This document shows positions 19,565 to 28,763 of a DNA stretch of 64,000 bases, piece after piece; the first letter of the stretch is position 1, and each line of letters begins with the position of its first letter. This stretch comes from Pseudoalteromonas atlantica. Lineage in GTDB: Bacteria; Pseudomonadota; Gammaproteobacteria; Enterobacterales; Alteromonadaceae. The stretch is taken from assembly GCA_007988745.1 (NCBI GenBank), contig BJUT01000003.1:84347-148346 (forward strand). Reading direction: 5' to 3'. The position numbers and the translations under genes were made by a program. The notes under the pieces are model-generated. The model saw only the letters and a program-made list of their open reading frames with translations, was not told the DNA's origin and searched no databases.

Positions 19565-21817
19565 TTATAGCTGCCATGCATAGCTCACTTTTGTAAAAAA
19601 TGTACGTTGATCTCTCTCAACGTGTTTTAGAAAATCGTCTTGATAGCTTTTATCTGAGTAGCCTAAATAAAATAATGTTTGAGCATTAATTTTGTACGAG
19701 TAAACTAATTGGCTGCCATAGTCTTTATTAATGTGGCTAACTTGGTAGTAGTAGGCGTCTTTATTTCTATCAACGTCTTCAAATTGCAATATAAGCTTGA
19801 GCATAGCGCGCATGCTAAATTTATAATAAAGCCTAAAATCTAATAAGTTAGCAGTATAAACTCGCTCCCCTTGAGGGTTATCTAAAACGCTGTAGTTATG
19901 CGTAGCGTCTACTTGCCAATGATCGTTTATATCCCACGTAACTTGCGTTTGCGTAGCATACGAATCGCCAATTTGCTCATTGGCGTAATCAATGCGGCTG
20001 CCATACTCACCATAAAACGAAAGCCATATATTATTTTTAGGTTTAAAGCCCGTATAAACAAAGCCAATATTTTGATTATAAAAAGCATCATTATAGTTTT
20101 CATAACGATGCAGTAAGCCAATTTCAAAAATAGACTGCTTTTGCCCTTTTAATGTTATAAACCCTTGGTATTCTTCTTCAAGTAGGTCGCCATTTTGCGC
20201 CCATGTTTTATCCCAATCAGCCTCATAAGACCATGACGTTAATAAACCAGATTCATCTGCATACCAGGTTTGTCCGCCCCCAAAGCCTACGTTCTCATAA
20301 TCTACTTTTTCTTGATAACCTAAGTCAGTGCGATAGTCTTTACCTATGTTTTCGTAGCTGGCAAACAAATTGTAGTCACGTTTATCACGGGTAAACTCTA
20401 TAGCGTACGCTTCATCAGATTGAGTTTTAGATAAGTTATAGTTACTTGTTAAAAAATCAGAGTTTTTAGAATCTGTTGTAGCTACCTGGTAGGTCAGCAG
20501 ATCTGATTGATTAAACCAATAGCTGCCATCGACAGAAAGCACTGTATTGTAGTAATCATCGCTTTCGCGGAGGGTCGTACTTAGCCCTATAGTGCCTTGT
20601 TGGCCAATATCGTATTGATAACGCGCCGCTGCTGCATGGGTTTTATCCTCTAAAATTGCAAAACCAGAGCCTTGATTTGTTGGCAATAAAATATTGCTAT
20701 TATTGTCATCGGCATACATAAATGCATAGCTATGTTGCCCTGTTTTACCTGTTAATTTTGCCCCTACTTCAGGCTCTGCAATAGTGCGGGTATACAATAG
20801 TTCAAATAAACTGCTTTTAAAGTAAGATGCGCCATCTAAAAAAAATGGTCGCTTTTCTGCATAATAAATTGAGTACGTGGTATTTACATCAAGGGCTAAC
20901 GCATCACTTTCTATTTGCGAAAAATCTGGGTTTATAGTGGCATTAATTACCGCATCTTGTGTAACCCCCCAGCGTAAATCAAGGCCAGCTTCGGTGTCTA
21001 TATCACCATTATCCCACTGTCCTGGCAAGGTAGCTTTTGAATCATTTCTGAGCGCCGTAAGTGTTGGCGTTAGTTGCAGATTTTTACTGGCTTTTATATT
21101 TTTAAAACCATTTAATTTATCAAACTGACATAAACTGCATTTTATATCTCGGTCAAACCCCATATTTGAAAGCTGATACAGTACATCACGTTGGTAATTT
21201 CGCATAAGGGCAAAGCCCCATGTTAAATCTGTTTTATTTTCAGGAAATCTTAGCGCTTTAAAAGGTATACGCATTTCAACCACAAACCCTTGGTCGGTAA
21301 TTTGCCCTGCGCTATCCCATATTGCATCCCAAGACGGGTCTGATTGCCAGCCATCGGTGTCACTCATCCGCGTATCACCTTGCGCACCCAATGGATTTAC
21401 ATAAAATTCGTAAGCTGAACGTTCGTCGTTAAAAGTGTCAATAATTAAAATAACCGTATCATCTTGCCAAAGCGTATCTCTGTCACGTAGAGAAGCTGTT
21501 ATTTCGCTCGGCTGTGGATCTTCGGCTACAAAAGCAACATATAAGTTGCTGCCATCTTCATACATGTAAGCATCAGTTTTAACCGGTGGGGCGCCCTTTT
21601 CGTTAGGCTCATCTTGAAATGCTATAGGAACTAAAGTGGCATTTTGCCAGTGGGGCTCATCAAGTACGCCATCTACAGTAATATCTGCATTTATATGTTC
21701 AAGAGAATGCTGCTGTTTTTCACTGGCGTAAAGGTGGTTAGAAAATAAAAGTGCTAATAAGAAGGGGAATAAAGCACTGCATTGTTTTTTTATAATTATT
21801 AAGTACTGCATAAACAT
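19565..21817 (-). CDS. CBM9-like / DUF5916 outer-membrane protein
   Basis: A 750-residue protein: signal peptide (PFLLALLFSNHLYA), a carbohydrate-binding family-9-like beta-sandwich (ITVDGVLDEPHWQNA, VAFVAEDPQPSEI, RDRDTLWQDDTVILIIDTF, ~45-210) and a long C-terminal beta-barrel part (DUF5916) rich in aromatic-polar strands, ending SYAWQL. Such proteins are common in marine bacteria; the substrate is unknown. CFxxC-like pair SLCQF in the linker is notable. Monocistronic; it is separated from the GGDEF/EAL gene by 217 bases without recognisable elements. A second ATG two codons in is an equally possible start. Confidence 0.75.
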   Translation of the reverse strand: MFMQYLIIIKKQCSALFPFLLALLFSNHLYASEKQQHSLEHINADITVDGVLDEPHWQNATLVPIAFQDEPNEKGAPPVKTDAYMYEDGSNLYVAFVAEDPQPSEITASLRDRDTLWQDDTVILIIDTFNDERSAYEFYVNPLGAQGDTRMSDTDGWQSDPSWDAIWDSAGQITDQGFVVEMRIPFKALRFPENKTDLTWGFALMRNYQRDVLYQLSNMGFDRDIKCSLCQFDKLNGFKNIKASKNLQLTPTLTALRNDSKATLPGQWDNGDIDTEAGLDLRWGVTQDAVINATINPDFSQIESDALALDVNTTYSIYYAEKRPFFLDGASYFKSSLFELLYTRTIAEPEVGAKLTGKTGQHSYAFMYADDNNSNILLPTNQGSGFAILEDKTHAAAARYQYDIGQQGTIGLSTTLRESDDYYNTVLSVDGSYWFNQSDLLTYQVATTDSKNSDFLTSNYNLSKTQSDEAYAIEFTRDKRDYNLFASYENIGKDYRTDLGYQEKVDYENVGFGGGQTWYADESGLLTSWSYEADWDKTWAQNGDLLEEEYQGFITLKGQKQSIFEIGLLHRYENYNDAFYNQNIGFVYTGFKPKNNIWLSFYGEYGSRIDYANEQIGDSYATQTQVTWDINDHWQVDATHNYSVLDNPQGERVYTANLLDFRLYYKFSMRAMLKLILQFEDVDRNKDAYYYQVSHINKDYGSQLVYSYKINAQTLFYLGYSDKSYQDDFLKHVERDQRTFFTKVSYAWQL

Positions 21818-21951
21818 CCATTTAGACGTGTTTACCCTTAAAAGGTAAACTTATTTATGCAGTGTAATTTAAGTCAGTACATTTGTTAATAGTTTGATAC
21901 TAAAAACAATGGCTTTTTTAACTAATTAATATTAAAGGCTTAATTTAAAAG

Positions 21952-22275
21952 CTAGGTTTCAATTAATTTAAGCTTATTAGCCACGCCATTCCAACTATCG
22001 GCATCAGCAGGCGCTGGTTTTACCTCAACAATGCGTGGCCACACCAATGCAAGCTCAGCATTAAGCTCGGTAAACTCTTTTTGGTCTTCTGGCAGCTCAT
22101 CTTCTTGGTAAATTGCTTCAGCTGGGCACTCTGGTACGCATAATCCACAATCTATGCAATCAATAGGGCTTATTGCTAAAAAGTTAGGGCCTTCGTAAAA
22201 GGCATCTGCAGGGCACACTGCCACACAATCTGTGTATTTACACTTAATACAGTTTTCGGTGACCACAAACGCCAT
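21952..22275 (-). CDS. fdxA: 7Fe ferredoxin FdxA
   Basis: A 107-residue ferredoxin of the Azotobacter FdI type. The N-terminal cluster motif C9-x2-C12-x4-C17-x3-C21 ([14 protein letters not shown]) and the second C40-x2-C43-x2-C46-x3-C50 ([12 protein letters not shown]) predict one [3Fe-4S] and one [4Fe-4S] centre. The long acidic C-terminal tail is typical. It transfers electrons in the cytoplasm; the partner is unknown. Divergent from the flavoprotein gene at 22468. Confidence 0.93.
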   Translation of the reverse strand: MAFVVTENCIKCKYTDCVAVCPADAFYEGPNFLAISPIDCIDCGLCVPECPAEAIYQEDELPEDQKEFTELNAELALVWPRIVEVKPAPADADSWNGVANKLKLIET

Positions 22276-22420
22276 AATAGTTTAAACCTAGTAATTAATT
22301 ATCTAAAGCGAGGATCATACCCAACCCCATTAAAAACACAATAAATATGTGCCATCTGCGGTCAATTTAACGTAATATATGCGCCCTTAATGTATAGCCA
22401 TTACGTGCCCTACACTTCTT

Positions 22421-22436
22421 ATTGTGAGCGGATAAT
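22421..22436 (+). promoter_or_regulatory. Sequence matching the core of the lac operator
   Basis: ATTGTGAGCGGATAAT contains 15 consecutive bases of E. coli lacO1. It lies 32 bases before the start of the flavoprotein gene, a plausible operator position, but no LacI-family gene is nearby. It may be coincidence or a site for a LacI/GalR-type regulator encoded elsewhere. Confidence 0.2.
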
Positions 22437-22467
22437 ATTACCGCTAAGACACCTAAAAGAGATAACA

Positions 22468-24075
22468 ATGATACGTTTAACCGAAATAAAGCTGCCGCTT
22501 GATCATAACGAAGACGCTATAGGCCAAGCCATAGTTGATAAACTAAAAATACAGCCAGCGCAGCTACACAGCTACAATGTGTTTAAACGTGGGTACGATG
22601 CACGTAAAAAAACGGCTATTTTACTTATTTATACCCTCGATATTGAAGTAGATAACGAAGAAGCGCTGTTAAACGCATTTGCAAAAGATCAGCACGTAAA
22701 ACCTGCCCCTGATACCTCATACAAATTTGTTGCCCAAGCCCCCGCTAACCTTACTGAGCGCCCTGTAGTAATTGGCTTTGGCCCGTGTGGATTATTTGCG
22801 GGCTTAGTGCTGGCTCAAATGGGTTTTAACCCTATTATTTTAGAGCGCGGTAAAGAAGTACGCGAACGTACCAAAGACACCTTTGGCTTTTGGCGTAAAC
22901 GTACCCTTAATACAGAGTCTAATGTGCAGTTTGGCGAGGGTGGCGCAGGTACATTTTCAGACGGTAAACTATACAGCCAAGTAAAAGATCCAAAACATTA
23001 CGGGCGTAAAGTTATCACCGAATTTGTAGAAGCCGGCGCACCAGATGAAATTTTATACGTAAGTAAGCCACACATTGGTACGTTTAAACTTGTTACCATG
23101 ATTGAAAAAATGCGCGCACGTATTATTGAACTTGGCGGCGAAATCCGCTTTAGTACCCGCGTAGACGACATTCATATAGATGATGGACAAGTAACTGGCT
23201 TAACGCTTTCAAACGGTGAAAAGCTCAATACCCGCCATGTAGTACTTGCTGTGGGACATAGCGCCCGTGATACCTTTAAAATGATTCACGATAAAGGCAT
23301 TTACGTAGAAGCAAAACCGTTTTCTGTGGGCTTTAGAATCGAGCACAAGCAATCGATGATTGATGAGTGTCGTTTTGGGCCTAACGCGGGTAACCCCATT
23401 TTAGGCTCTGCTGATTATAAACTCGTTCACCATTGTGATAATGGCCGCACAGTTTACAGCTTTTGTATGTGCCCAGGAGGGACTGTTGTAGCCGCCACCT
23501 CTGAAGAAGGCCGCGTAGTAACAAACGGTATGAGCCAATACTCTCGTAGTGAGCGCAATGCAAATAGTGCCATTGTAGTAGGTATTACACCTGAAAAAGA
23601 CTTCCCTGGTCACCCGCTTGCCGGCATTGATTTGCAACGTAAACTAGAAGAGCAAGCCTATGCATTAGGCGGCAGCAACTACGATGCACCAGCACAGTTA
23701 ATTGGCGACTTTTTAAAAGGAAAAGCATCGGGCGATTTAGGTGATGTACAACCATCGTTTACACCAGGAATAAAACTCACCGATTTAGCAAATGTACTCC
23801 CGCAGTTTGCTATCGATGCAATACGCGAAGCCATTCCAGCCTTTAATAAGCAAATTCGTGGTTTTTCTACAAACGACGGATTATTAACAGGGGTAGAAAC
23901 CCGTACATCATCGCCGATTAGTATCAAACGCGATAAAAGCTTCCAAAGCATAAATACTAAAGGTTTATACCCAGCGGGTGAAGGCGCAGGTTACGCAGGT
24001 GGTATTTTATCTGCAGGTATTGATGGTATTAAAGCAGCTGAAGCCGTTGCACTCTCAATGTTAGAAAACGCTTAA
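22468..24075 (+). CDS. Uncharacterised FAD-dependent oxidoreductase (COG2509 type)
   Basis: A 535-residue cytoplasmic flavoprotein. An N-terminal ~95-residue domain (MIRLTEIKLPLDHNEDAI...) precedes a Rossmann FAD fold with VIGFGPCGLFAGLVLAQMG and ERGKEVRER, a second block GEGGAGTFSDGKLYSQ, and C-terminal LYPAGEGAGYAGGILSAGIDG. This is the conserved COG2509 family, whose substrate is not established. The ATG at 22468 is chosen because family homology starts there and AGAG lies just upstream; an in-frame start at 22390 would add 26 unrelated residues spanning the lac-operator-like sequence. Ends at a strong terminator. Confidence 0.88.
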   Translation: MIRLTEIKLPLDHNEDAIGQAIVDKLKIQPAQLHSYNVFKRGYDARKKTAILLIYTLDIEVDNEEALLNAFAKDQHVKPAPDTSYKFVAQAPANLTERPVVIGFGPCGLFAGLVLAQMGFNPIILERGKEVRERTKDTFGFWRKRTLNTESNVQFGEGGAGTFSDGKLYSQVKDPKHYGRKVITEFVEAGAPDEILYVSKPHIGTFKLVTMIEKMRARIIELGGEIRFSTRVDDIHIDDGQVTGLTLSNGEKLNTRHVVLAVGHSARDTFKMIHDKGIYVEAKPFSVGFRIEHKQSMIDECRFGPNAGNPILGSADYKLVHHCDNGRTVYSFCMCPGGTVVAATSEEGRVVTNGMSQYSRSERNANSAIVVGITPEKDFPGHPLAGIDLQRKLEEQAYALGGSNYDAPAQLIGDFLKGKASGDLGDVQPSFTPGIKLTDLANVLPQFAIDAIREAIPAFNKQIRGFSTNDGLLTGVETRTSSPISIKRDKSFQSINTKGLYPAGEGAGYAGGILSAGIDGIKAAEAVALSMLENA

Positions 24076-24094
24076 CCCTTTTAAGTTATTAATC

Positions 24095-24121
24095 AAAAAC
24101 CTCACTTAGTGAGGTTTTTTT
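24095..24121 (+). terminator. Rho-independent terminator of the flavoprotein gene
   Basis: Arms AAAAACCTCAC and GTGAGGTTTTT around TTA, with T-run. Symmetrical. Confidence 0.9.
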
Positions 24122-24148
24122 GTTTAAACCTTGAGCTAAATTGAGGCA

Positions 24149-24180
24149 CAAAAAAACCTGAGTAAACCTCAGGTTTTTTA
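24149..24180 (-). terminator. Rho-independent terminator of rhlE
   Basis: AAAAAACCTGAG and CTCAGGTTTTTT flank a short TAAAC loop, placed just past the rhlE stop codon on the minus strand. It is near-symmetrical, forming with the preceding element a double barrier between convergent genes. Confidence 0.88.
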
Positions 24181-24200
24181 TAAATGCTAAATTTTTAAGC

Positions 24201-25502
24201 TTACTTTTTAAGGGTAAGCTTGGCGCCTTTTAAGCTTTTACGCACATTTGAAATACGTGAGCGATTTACCGCACGTGCTTCGCCTGTTGCTTGGCCTGTT
24301 GGCTTATTAGTACGGCTACGGCGTAAATGCGCTGGTTTTTTACCTATTTTATCAATAAGTACTTCACGGCTACTTACTTCATAACCCTCTAAGTAAACAC
24401 GTTTGATTTTTTGGCCAATTAACGACTCTATTTCAAATAAGGTGTTTTCTTCTTCGCGGCTTACAAACGAAATAGCTTGGCCTTGATTACCAGCACGACC
24501 TGTACGGCCAATGCGGTGTACGTAATCTTCTGCAAGCCATGGTAAATCAATATTAATTACTCGTGGTAGGCCTTCAATATCAATACCACGCGCTGCAACT
24601 TCGGTAGCCACTAAAACACGTACTTTGCCTTCTTTAAATTCACGAAGTGCACGTCGGCGGTTACCTTGCGATTTATCACCATGACATACAGTGGCAGGAA
24701 TACCATCAAGGTTAAGCTCTTTAACCAGCTCATCCGCCGTTTCTTTCATGTTTACAAACACAAGTACCTGTTGCCAGTTCTTTTTACCAATCAGCTCAGA
24801 AAGCAGCTCTTGCTTACGACGCTCTTCAACTGGGTACACAACATGCTGTACCGTACTTGCAGTACTATTAGTTTGATCTACGCGAACAATTTCAGGCTGT
24901 TTTAATACTTTTGCTGCAAACTGCTTAATAGCCGCTGGAAAAGTGGCTGAAAAAAGTAAAATTTGGCGCTGCTCGTCACAACTTTTAATAACACTTTGCA
25001 TATCTTTAATAAAGCCCATATCAAGCATACGGTCGGCTTCATCAAGTACTAAGTGTTTAACGCTTGCTAGGCTTAAATTACCTAAGCGAATATGATCAAG
25101 TAAACGCCCTGGGGTTGCAACTACAACATCTACGCCGTCTTTAAGTGCATTTGCTTGGCCTGCGGTATTAACACCGCCAAATAGGCTCACTACTTTTAAA
25201 GCGGTATGTTTTGCATAGGCTTTAAAGTTATTTGCTATTTGCTCTGCCAGCTCACGAGTTGGCGCAAGCACTAACGCGTGCGGAGCATTGCTTGTGCTTA
25301 GCTCAGATTCAGTTAATTTTTGGATGATAGGTAAAGCAAACGCAGCCGTTTTACCTGTGCCTGTTTGGGCACTTGCTAAAACGTCTTTACCTTTACGAAC
25401 AGCCGGAATAGCTGAACGCTGAATGGGCGTAAGGGTGTGGTAATTAAGTTCGCCTAACGCCTGAATAAGTTCAGGGGAAAAACTAAAAGATTTAAAATTC
25501 AT
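24201..25502 (-). CDS. rhlE: DEAD-box RNA helicase RhlE
   Basis: A 433-residue ATP-dependent RNA helicase acting in ribosome assembly and RNA turnover. Motifs in order: Q-motif TLTPIQ (~23-28), Walker A AQTGTGKT (45-52), PTRELA (81-86), DEAD (154-157), SAT (185-187), then in domain 2 CHGDKSQGNR, TEVAARGIDI and HRIGRTGRAG. The C-terminal tail is short and basic (HLRRSRTNKPTGQ), as in RhlE. Monocistronic with its own terminator. Confidence 0.92.
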   Translation of the reverse strand: MNFKSFSFSPELIQALGELNYHTLTPIQRSAIPAVRKGKDVLASAQTGTGKTAAFALPIIQKLTESELSTSNAPHALVLAPTRELAEQIANNFKAYAKHTALKVVSLFGGVNTAGQANALKDGVDVVVATPGRLLDHIRLGNLSLASVKHLVLDEADRMLDMGFIKDMQSVIKSCDEQRQILLFSATFPAAIKQFAAKVLKQPEIVRVDQTNSTASTVQHVVYPVEERRKQELLSELIGKKNWQQVLVFVNMKETADELVKELNLDGIPATVCHGDKSQGNRRRALREFKEGKVRVLVATEVAARGIDIEGLPRVINIDLPWLAEDYVHRIGRTGRAGNQGQAISFVSREEENTLFEIESLIGQKIKRVYLEGYEVSSREVLIDKIGKKPAHLRRSRTNKPTGQATGEARAVNRSRISNVRKSLKGAKLTLKK

Positions 25503-25570
25503 GCTGTATAACCTGCGGCCACATTTATCAAGGGTCGCAAATTATACAGCAAAAATGAGTCAACAGTTAG

Positions 25571-26002
25571 TTATAACTTAACTAAAGTGCCTTTTAATGC
25601 AACGCCAGCGATAATTGTACCAGCACCGCATTCATATTCCGTGCTACTTACAAACTTACGCTTTTTATAATATGATTGAATATTTACAACTGCGTTCATG
25701 CCTTCTTTTATGGCACGCTCTTGTAGTGCTTTTAAAGCACTAAGCATGACCCACTCGCACGCTTCACGATCACTTTTATTAAATGCGTTAGTTTTTTTAT
25801 TAGTGATCACTTCACCGTATTTACTGCTCTCACTACCGTAGCTTTGATCAGCAAAGTAAAGAGGTACATCTAATAGCGCACTTTTGGCTTTACTGGTTTC
25901 TAGCAGTGATTGAATAGGATATTTACCTATATCATCACGTGCTTCAACCGCACTCACTGTTAACAAAGATGTAGCTAATAATAAACTTGTCATTAATTTC
26001 AT
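25571..26002 (-). CDS. Small secreted protein of unknown function (misnamed 'excinuclease' family)
   Basis: A 143-residue precursor: signal peptide MKLMTSLLLATSLLTVSAVEA, then a domain with SALLDVPLYFADQ, ACEWVMLSALKALQERA and GMNAVVNIQSYYKK, followed by CGAGTIIAGVALKGTLVKL. Homologs in Vibrio and relatives carry a misleading 'excinuclease ABC subunit A' label; there is no DNA-repair motif. The fold suggests a YbjQ-like heavy-metal-binding relative. AAGGAA upstream supports the ATG at 26002; a longer in-frame start lies inside the previous gene. It follows the OmpV-like gene by one base and is the last gene of the polyene transcript. Confidence 0.75.
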   Translation of the reverse strand: MKLMTSLLLATSLLTVSAVEARDDIGKYPIQSLLETSKAKSALLDVPLYFADQSYGSESSKYGEVITNKKTNAFNKSDREACEWVMLSALKALQERAIKEGMNAVVNIQSYYKKRKFVSSTEYECGAGTIIAGVALKGTLVKL

Positions 26003-26003
26003 T

Positions 26004-26807
26004 TTATATTCCTTCTTTTGTATAGAACTTCCATGCAACTCCAAAACCAAACGAGATATTACTATCGTGTTTCACTAAGGGACTACGTTGCTGTTTGCTT
26101 TGGGCTAAGTGGTGATATTTAATAAAGCCACCTAGCCAATATTTTTTACTATCTAAATTAAGCCCCAGCGAAATATCGGCGCCAGAATAGCCCGACTGAG
26201 TATTAAACTTTGAACGTGAATCATGCGTATCTGATGCTGATATACTATAATAATAATTTAAGTAACGACCGTCGGCAAAATTGGCATTTGCTCTTACGCT
26301 AGTGGTAATTTCATAAGTTGGGGCAATAAACACCGGGCTTTGATAGTAGATGCTCGGCCCATAACGCCAACCGACGTTAGTCACTGAGCTAAAATCAGTT
26401 GCCATAGCTTTACGGGTGAATAAGCCAATATAAAATTGTTCTGCCGCTTGGGGATCACCTTTAAAGTAATAATTTAGCGAAGGTCCAAGTTCAAACACCC
26501 AATCTAAATCATCCATGCCTTCTCGAGCTTGGTTACCTGCGCTGTCAACGGCTATACTAACTCCAGCAGATATATCTAGGTGTACATTATCAAAATGCCA
26601 TAAGTAACCAGTAAAGCTATTGCGGTCCACATCTAACTCATCACTTTGATAACGAACATAAGGCACAGGCATTATGTATTGCTCACTTTGATCTGATCCT
26701 AGATAGTGGGGGATATCAGCCACAAACACACCACCGCCTATTTCTAATTTAGATGTAGCAAAACTCAATGGGCTAAATAAACACAAAAATAACACTAACC
26801 AAGGCAT
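26004..26807 (-). CDS. MipA/OmpV-family outer-membrane protein
   Basis: A 267-residue beta-barrel precursor with a signal peptide (PWLVLFLCLFSPLSFA). Typical MipA/OmpV features: EIGGGVFVADIPHYLGSDQ, VPYVRYQSDELDVDR, WRYGPSIYYQSP, and the last strand SFGFGVAWKFYTK. I choose the ATG at 26807, preceded by AGGTGAG; a GTG three codons upstream overlaps the ketosynthase stop. Its place directly behind the polyene ketosynthase, in the same transcript, suggests a role in the outer-membrane deposition of the pigment. This gene is not part of the classical E. coli-type cluster, so that role is inference. Confidence 0.8.
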   Translation of the reverse strand: MPWLVLFLCLFSPLSFATSKLEIGGGVFVADIPHYLGSDQSEQYIMPVPYVRYQSDELDVDRNSFTGYLWHFDNVHLDISAGVSIAVDSAGNQAREGMDDLDWVFELGPSLNYYFKGDPQAAEQFYIGLFTRKAMATDFSSVTNVGWRYGPSIYYQSPVFIAPTYEITTSVRANANFADGRYLNYYYSISASDTHDSRSKFNTQSGYSGADISLGLNLDSKKYWLGGFIKYHHLAQSKQQRSPLVKHDSNISFGFGVAWKFYTKEGI

Positions 26808-26808
26808 A

Positions 26809-28038
26809 TTACTCACCTTTAAAGCGTTTAAAAATCAATGAGGTATTAATGCCACCAAATGCAAAGTTATTACTCATTATATAATCGGTATCTATTTCAC
26901 GGCCATGTTCTGTAATATAATCTAAAGGCGCACACTCATTGTCTACTTCTGTCAAATTAATTGTTGGGGCAAACCAATTATCAGTCATCATATTAATACT
27001 AGCCCACGCTTCTATCGCCCCACAAGCACCTAAAGTATGACCAAGATAACTTTTTAGTGAACTAATTGGTTTAGCACCTAACGCGTTAAAGGTTGCATTT
27101 GTTTCTGCAATGTCACCACGATCTGTTGAAGTACCATGTGCATTAACATAACCAATTTGATCTGCCGATAAATTTGCATCTTGCAATGCCATTTCAATGG
27201 CTATTTGCATGGTATCTGAAGATGGTTGAGTAACATGTTGTCCATCAGAGTTACAGCCAAAACCGACAACCTCAGCCAATATATTTGCCCCTCTAGCTTT
27301 AGCATGCTCATACTCTTCAAGTATTAAAGTACCGGCACCTTCTCCTATAACCAAGCCATCACGGTTTTTATCAAATGGGCGAGGCGTATTTTTAGGGGTG
27401 TCATTTTTAATACTTGTAGCATACAGCGTATCAAATACAGCTGCTTCGGTAATACAAAGTTCTTCTGCCCCCCCTGCTACCATTATTTTTTGACGACCAA
27501 ATTTAATTGCCTCATAAGCGTAGCCAATACCCTGCGAGCCAGACGTACATGCCGAACTTGTGGTGATCACTCGTCCTTTTATGCCAAAAAATACGCCTAC
27601 ATTTACTGGCGCTGTATGTGCCATCATTTGAATATAGCTTGTAGCTGTGACTCCAGACATTGAGCCACTTTCCAACATATTTGCAAATGCGAGAAGTGGC
27701 GGTGTTGAGCCGGTGGATGAGCCATATGCTACACCGGTAGAGCCGTCTGTAAGACTTTTATGTTCAAGTAAATCAGCTTGCTCAAGCGCACGCTCAGTTG
27801 CACGTGTGGACATAAGTGCCACTCGCCCCATTGAGCGTATTTGCTTACGTTTATAATGGTTAGGTTTTTCAAAATGGGTGACAGGGGCAGCTAAGCGCGT
27901 ATTAAGCCCATCAGCTTTATCCCATTCACGCATTGTTACAACTGCATTTTCACCTTTAATCAAGGCGCTTTTAAATTCATCCCAATCATCGCCCAATGCG
28001 GTTATAACCGACATCCCTGTAACAACAACACGTTTCAT
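26809..28038 (-). CDS. Aryl-polyene beta-ketoacyl-ACP synthase (ApeR-like)
   Basis: A 409-residue FabF-type condensing enzyme. The catalytic triad is complete: C164 in SSACTSGSQ, H301 in NAHGTST and H334 in KSYLGHTLGACG with K329. It extends or primes the polyene chain on ACP by decarboxylative condensation with malonyl-ACP. By position at the end of the KS-DH-KR-KS block it corresponds to ApeR of characterised aryl-polyene clusters. Start codon shares one base with the ketoreductase stop (TAATG). Confidence 0.88.
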   Translation of the reverse strand: MKRVVVTGMSVITALGDDWDEFKSALIKGENAVVTMREWDKADGLNTRLAAPVTHFEKPNHYKRKQIRSMGRVALMSTRATERALEQADLLEHKSLTDGSTGVAYGSSTGSTPPLLAFANMLESGSMSGVTATSYIQMMAHTAPVNVGVFFGIKGRVITTSSACTSGSQGIGYAYEAIKFGRQKIMVAGGAEELCITEAAVFDTLYATSIKNDTPKNTPRPFDKNRDGLVIGEGAGTLILEEYEHAKARGANILAEVVGFGCNSDGQHVTQPSSDTMQIAIEMALQDANLSADQIGYVNAHGTSTDRGDIAETNATFNALGAKPISSLKSYLGHTLGACGAIEAWASINMMTDNWFAPTINLTEVDNECAPLDYITEHGREIDTDYIMSNNFAFGGINTSLIFKRFKGE

Positions 28039-28763
28039 TAAACCATCCCGCCGTTAACCGAAATAACTTGGCGAGTGATGTAAGCAGCATCATCAGACAT
28101 TAAAAATGCAACTGTACCAGCCACTTCGTTCACTGTTCCCATACGTTTAAGTGGAATCATTTTCATCATTTCAGCAACCGGAAGCTCATCCGTCATTGCT
28201 GTTTCAATTAAACCAGGCGCTACACAATTTACAGTAATTTTTCGCTTAGCTAGTTCCAGCGATAGGGCTTTGGTAGCGCCAATAATACCTGCTTTCGCTG
28301 CGCTGTAATTTACTTGCCCTCTGTTGCCCGCAATACCCGACACTGAAGCCATAGTAATAATGCGCCCACCTTTACGAGTTTGTACCATGGGCATAACTGT
28401 TGGGTGCACAACATTATAAAAGCCATCTAACCCAGTTCTAATTACGCTATCCCAATCATCGCCCTGCATTGCCGGAAAAGCCATATCATTGGTAATGCCC
28501 GCATTACACACCACACCGTAGTAAGCACCATTGTTTGTAATATCTTGCTCAATTTGTTGCTTTGCCGCTGCTCTATCGCATACGTCAAATTGTAGTAGTG
28601 TAGTGCTTTGTCCAAGTGCGTGTATTTCTGCACATGTTTGCTGAGCTTGCTCTAAACCAGTTCTGCAATGAACAGTAATGTCATAGCCTTGAGCTGCAAG
28701 TTTAAGTGCAATAGCCTTACCTATACCCCGGCTAGAGCCGGTCACTAAAATTCTTTTATTCAT
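28038..28763 (-). CDS. 3-oxoacyl-ACP reductase, SDR family (ApeQ-like)
   Basis: A 241-residue FabG-type short-chain dehydrogenase. NADPH-binding TGSSRGIG (8-15), NNAG-like CNAG, and catalytic S140, Y153, K157 (ASVSGIAGNRGQVNYSAAKAG region). It reduces the beta-keto group after each condensation in polyene assembly. It overlaps the dehydratase gene upstream by four bases and the ketosynthase downstream by one. Confidence 0.9.
   Translation of the reverse strand: MNKRILVTGSSRGIGKAIALKLAAQGYDITVHCRTGLEQAQQTCAEIHALGQSTTLLQFDVCDRAAAKQQIEQDITNNGAYYGVVCNAGITNDMAFPAMQGDDWDSVIRTGLDGFYNVVHPTVMPMVQTRKGGRIITMASVSGIAGNRGQVNYSAAKAGIIGATKALSLELAKRKITVNCVAPGLIETAMTDELPVAEMMKMIPLKRMGTVNEVAGTVAFLMSDDAAYITRQVISVNGGMV

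Noticed and set aside
17434-21817. Prophage or genomic island
   Set aside because: No integrase, phage structural genes, tRNA or flanking direct repeats; gene style matches the surroundings.
22421-22436. Cloning-vector contamination from the lac-operator match
   Set aside because: Only 15-16 bases match, flanked by normal genomic sequence on both sides, with no other vector features.
25571-26002. DNA repair (UvrA-like) gene suggested by the family name
   Set aside because: The protein is a ~120-residue secreted domain with no ATPase or zinc motif; the name is a database artefact.
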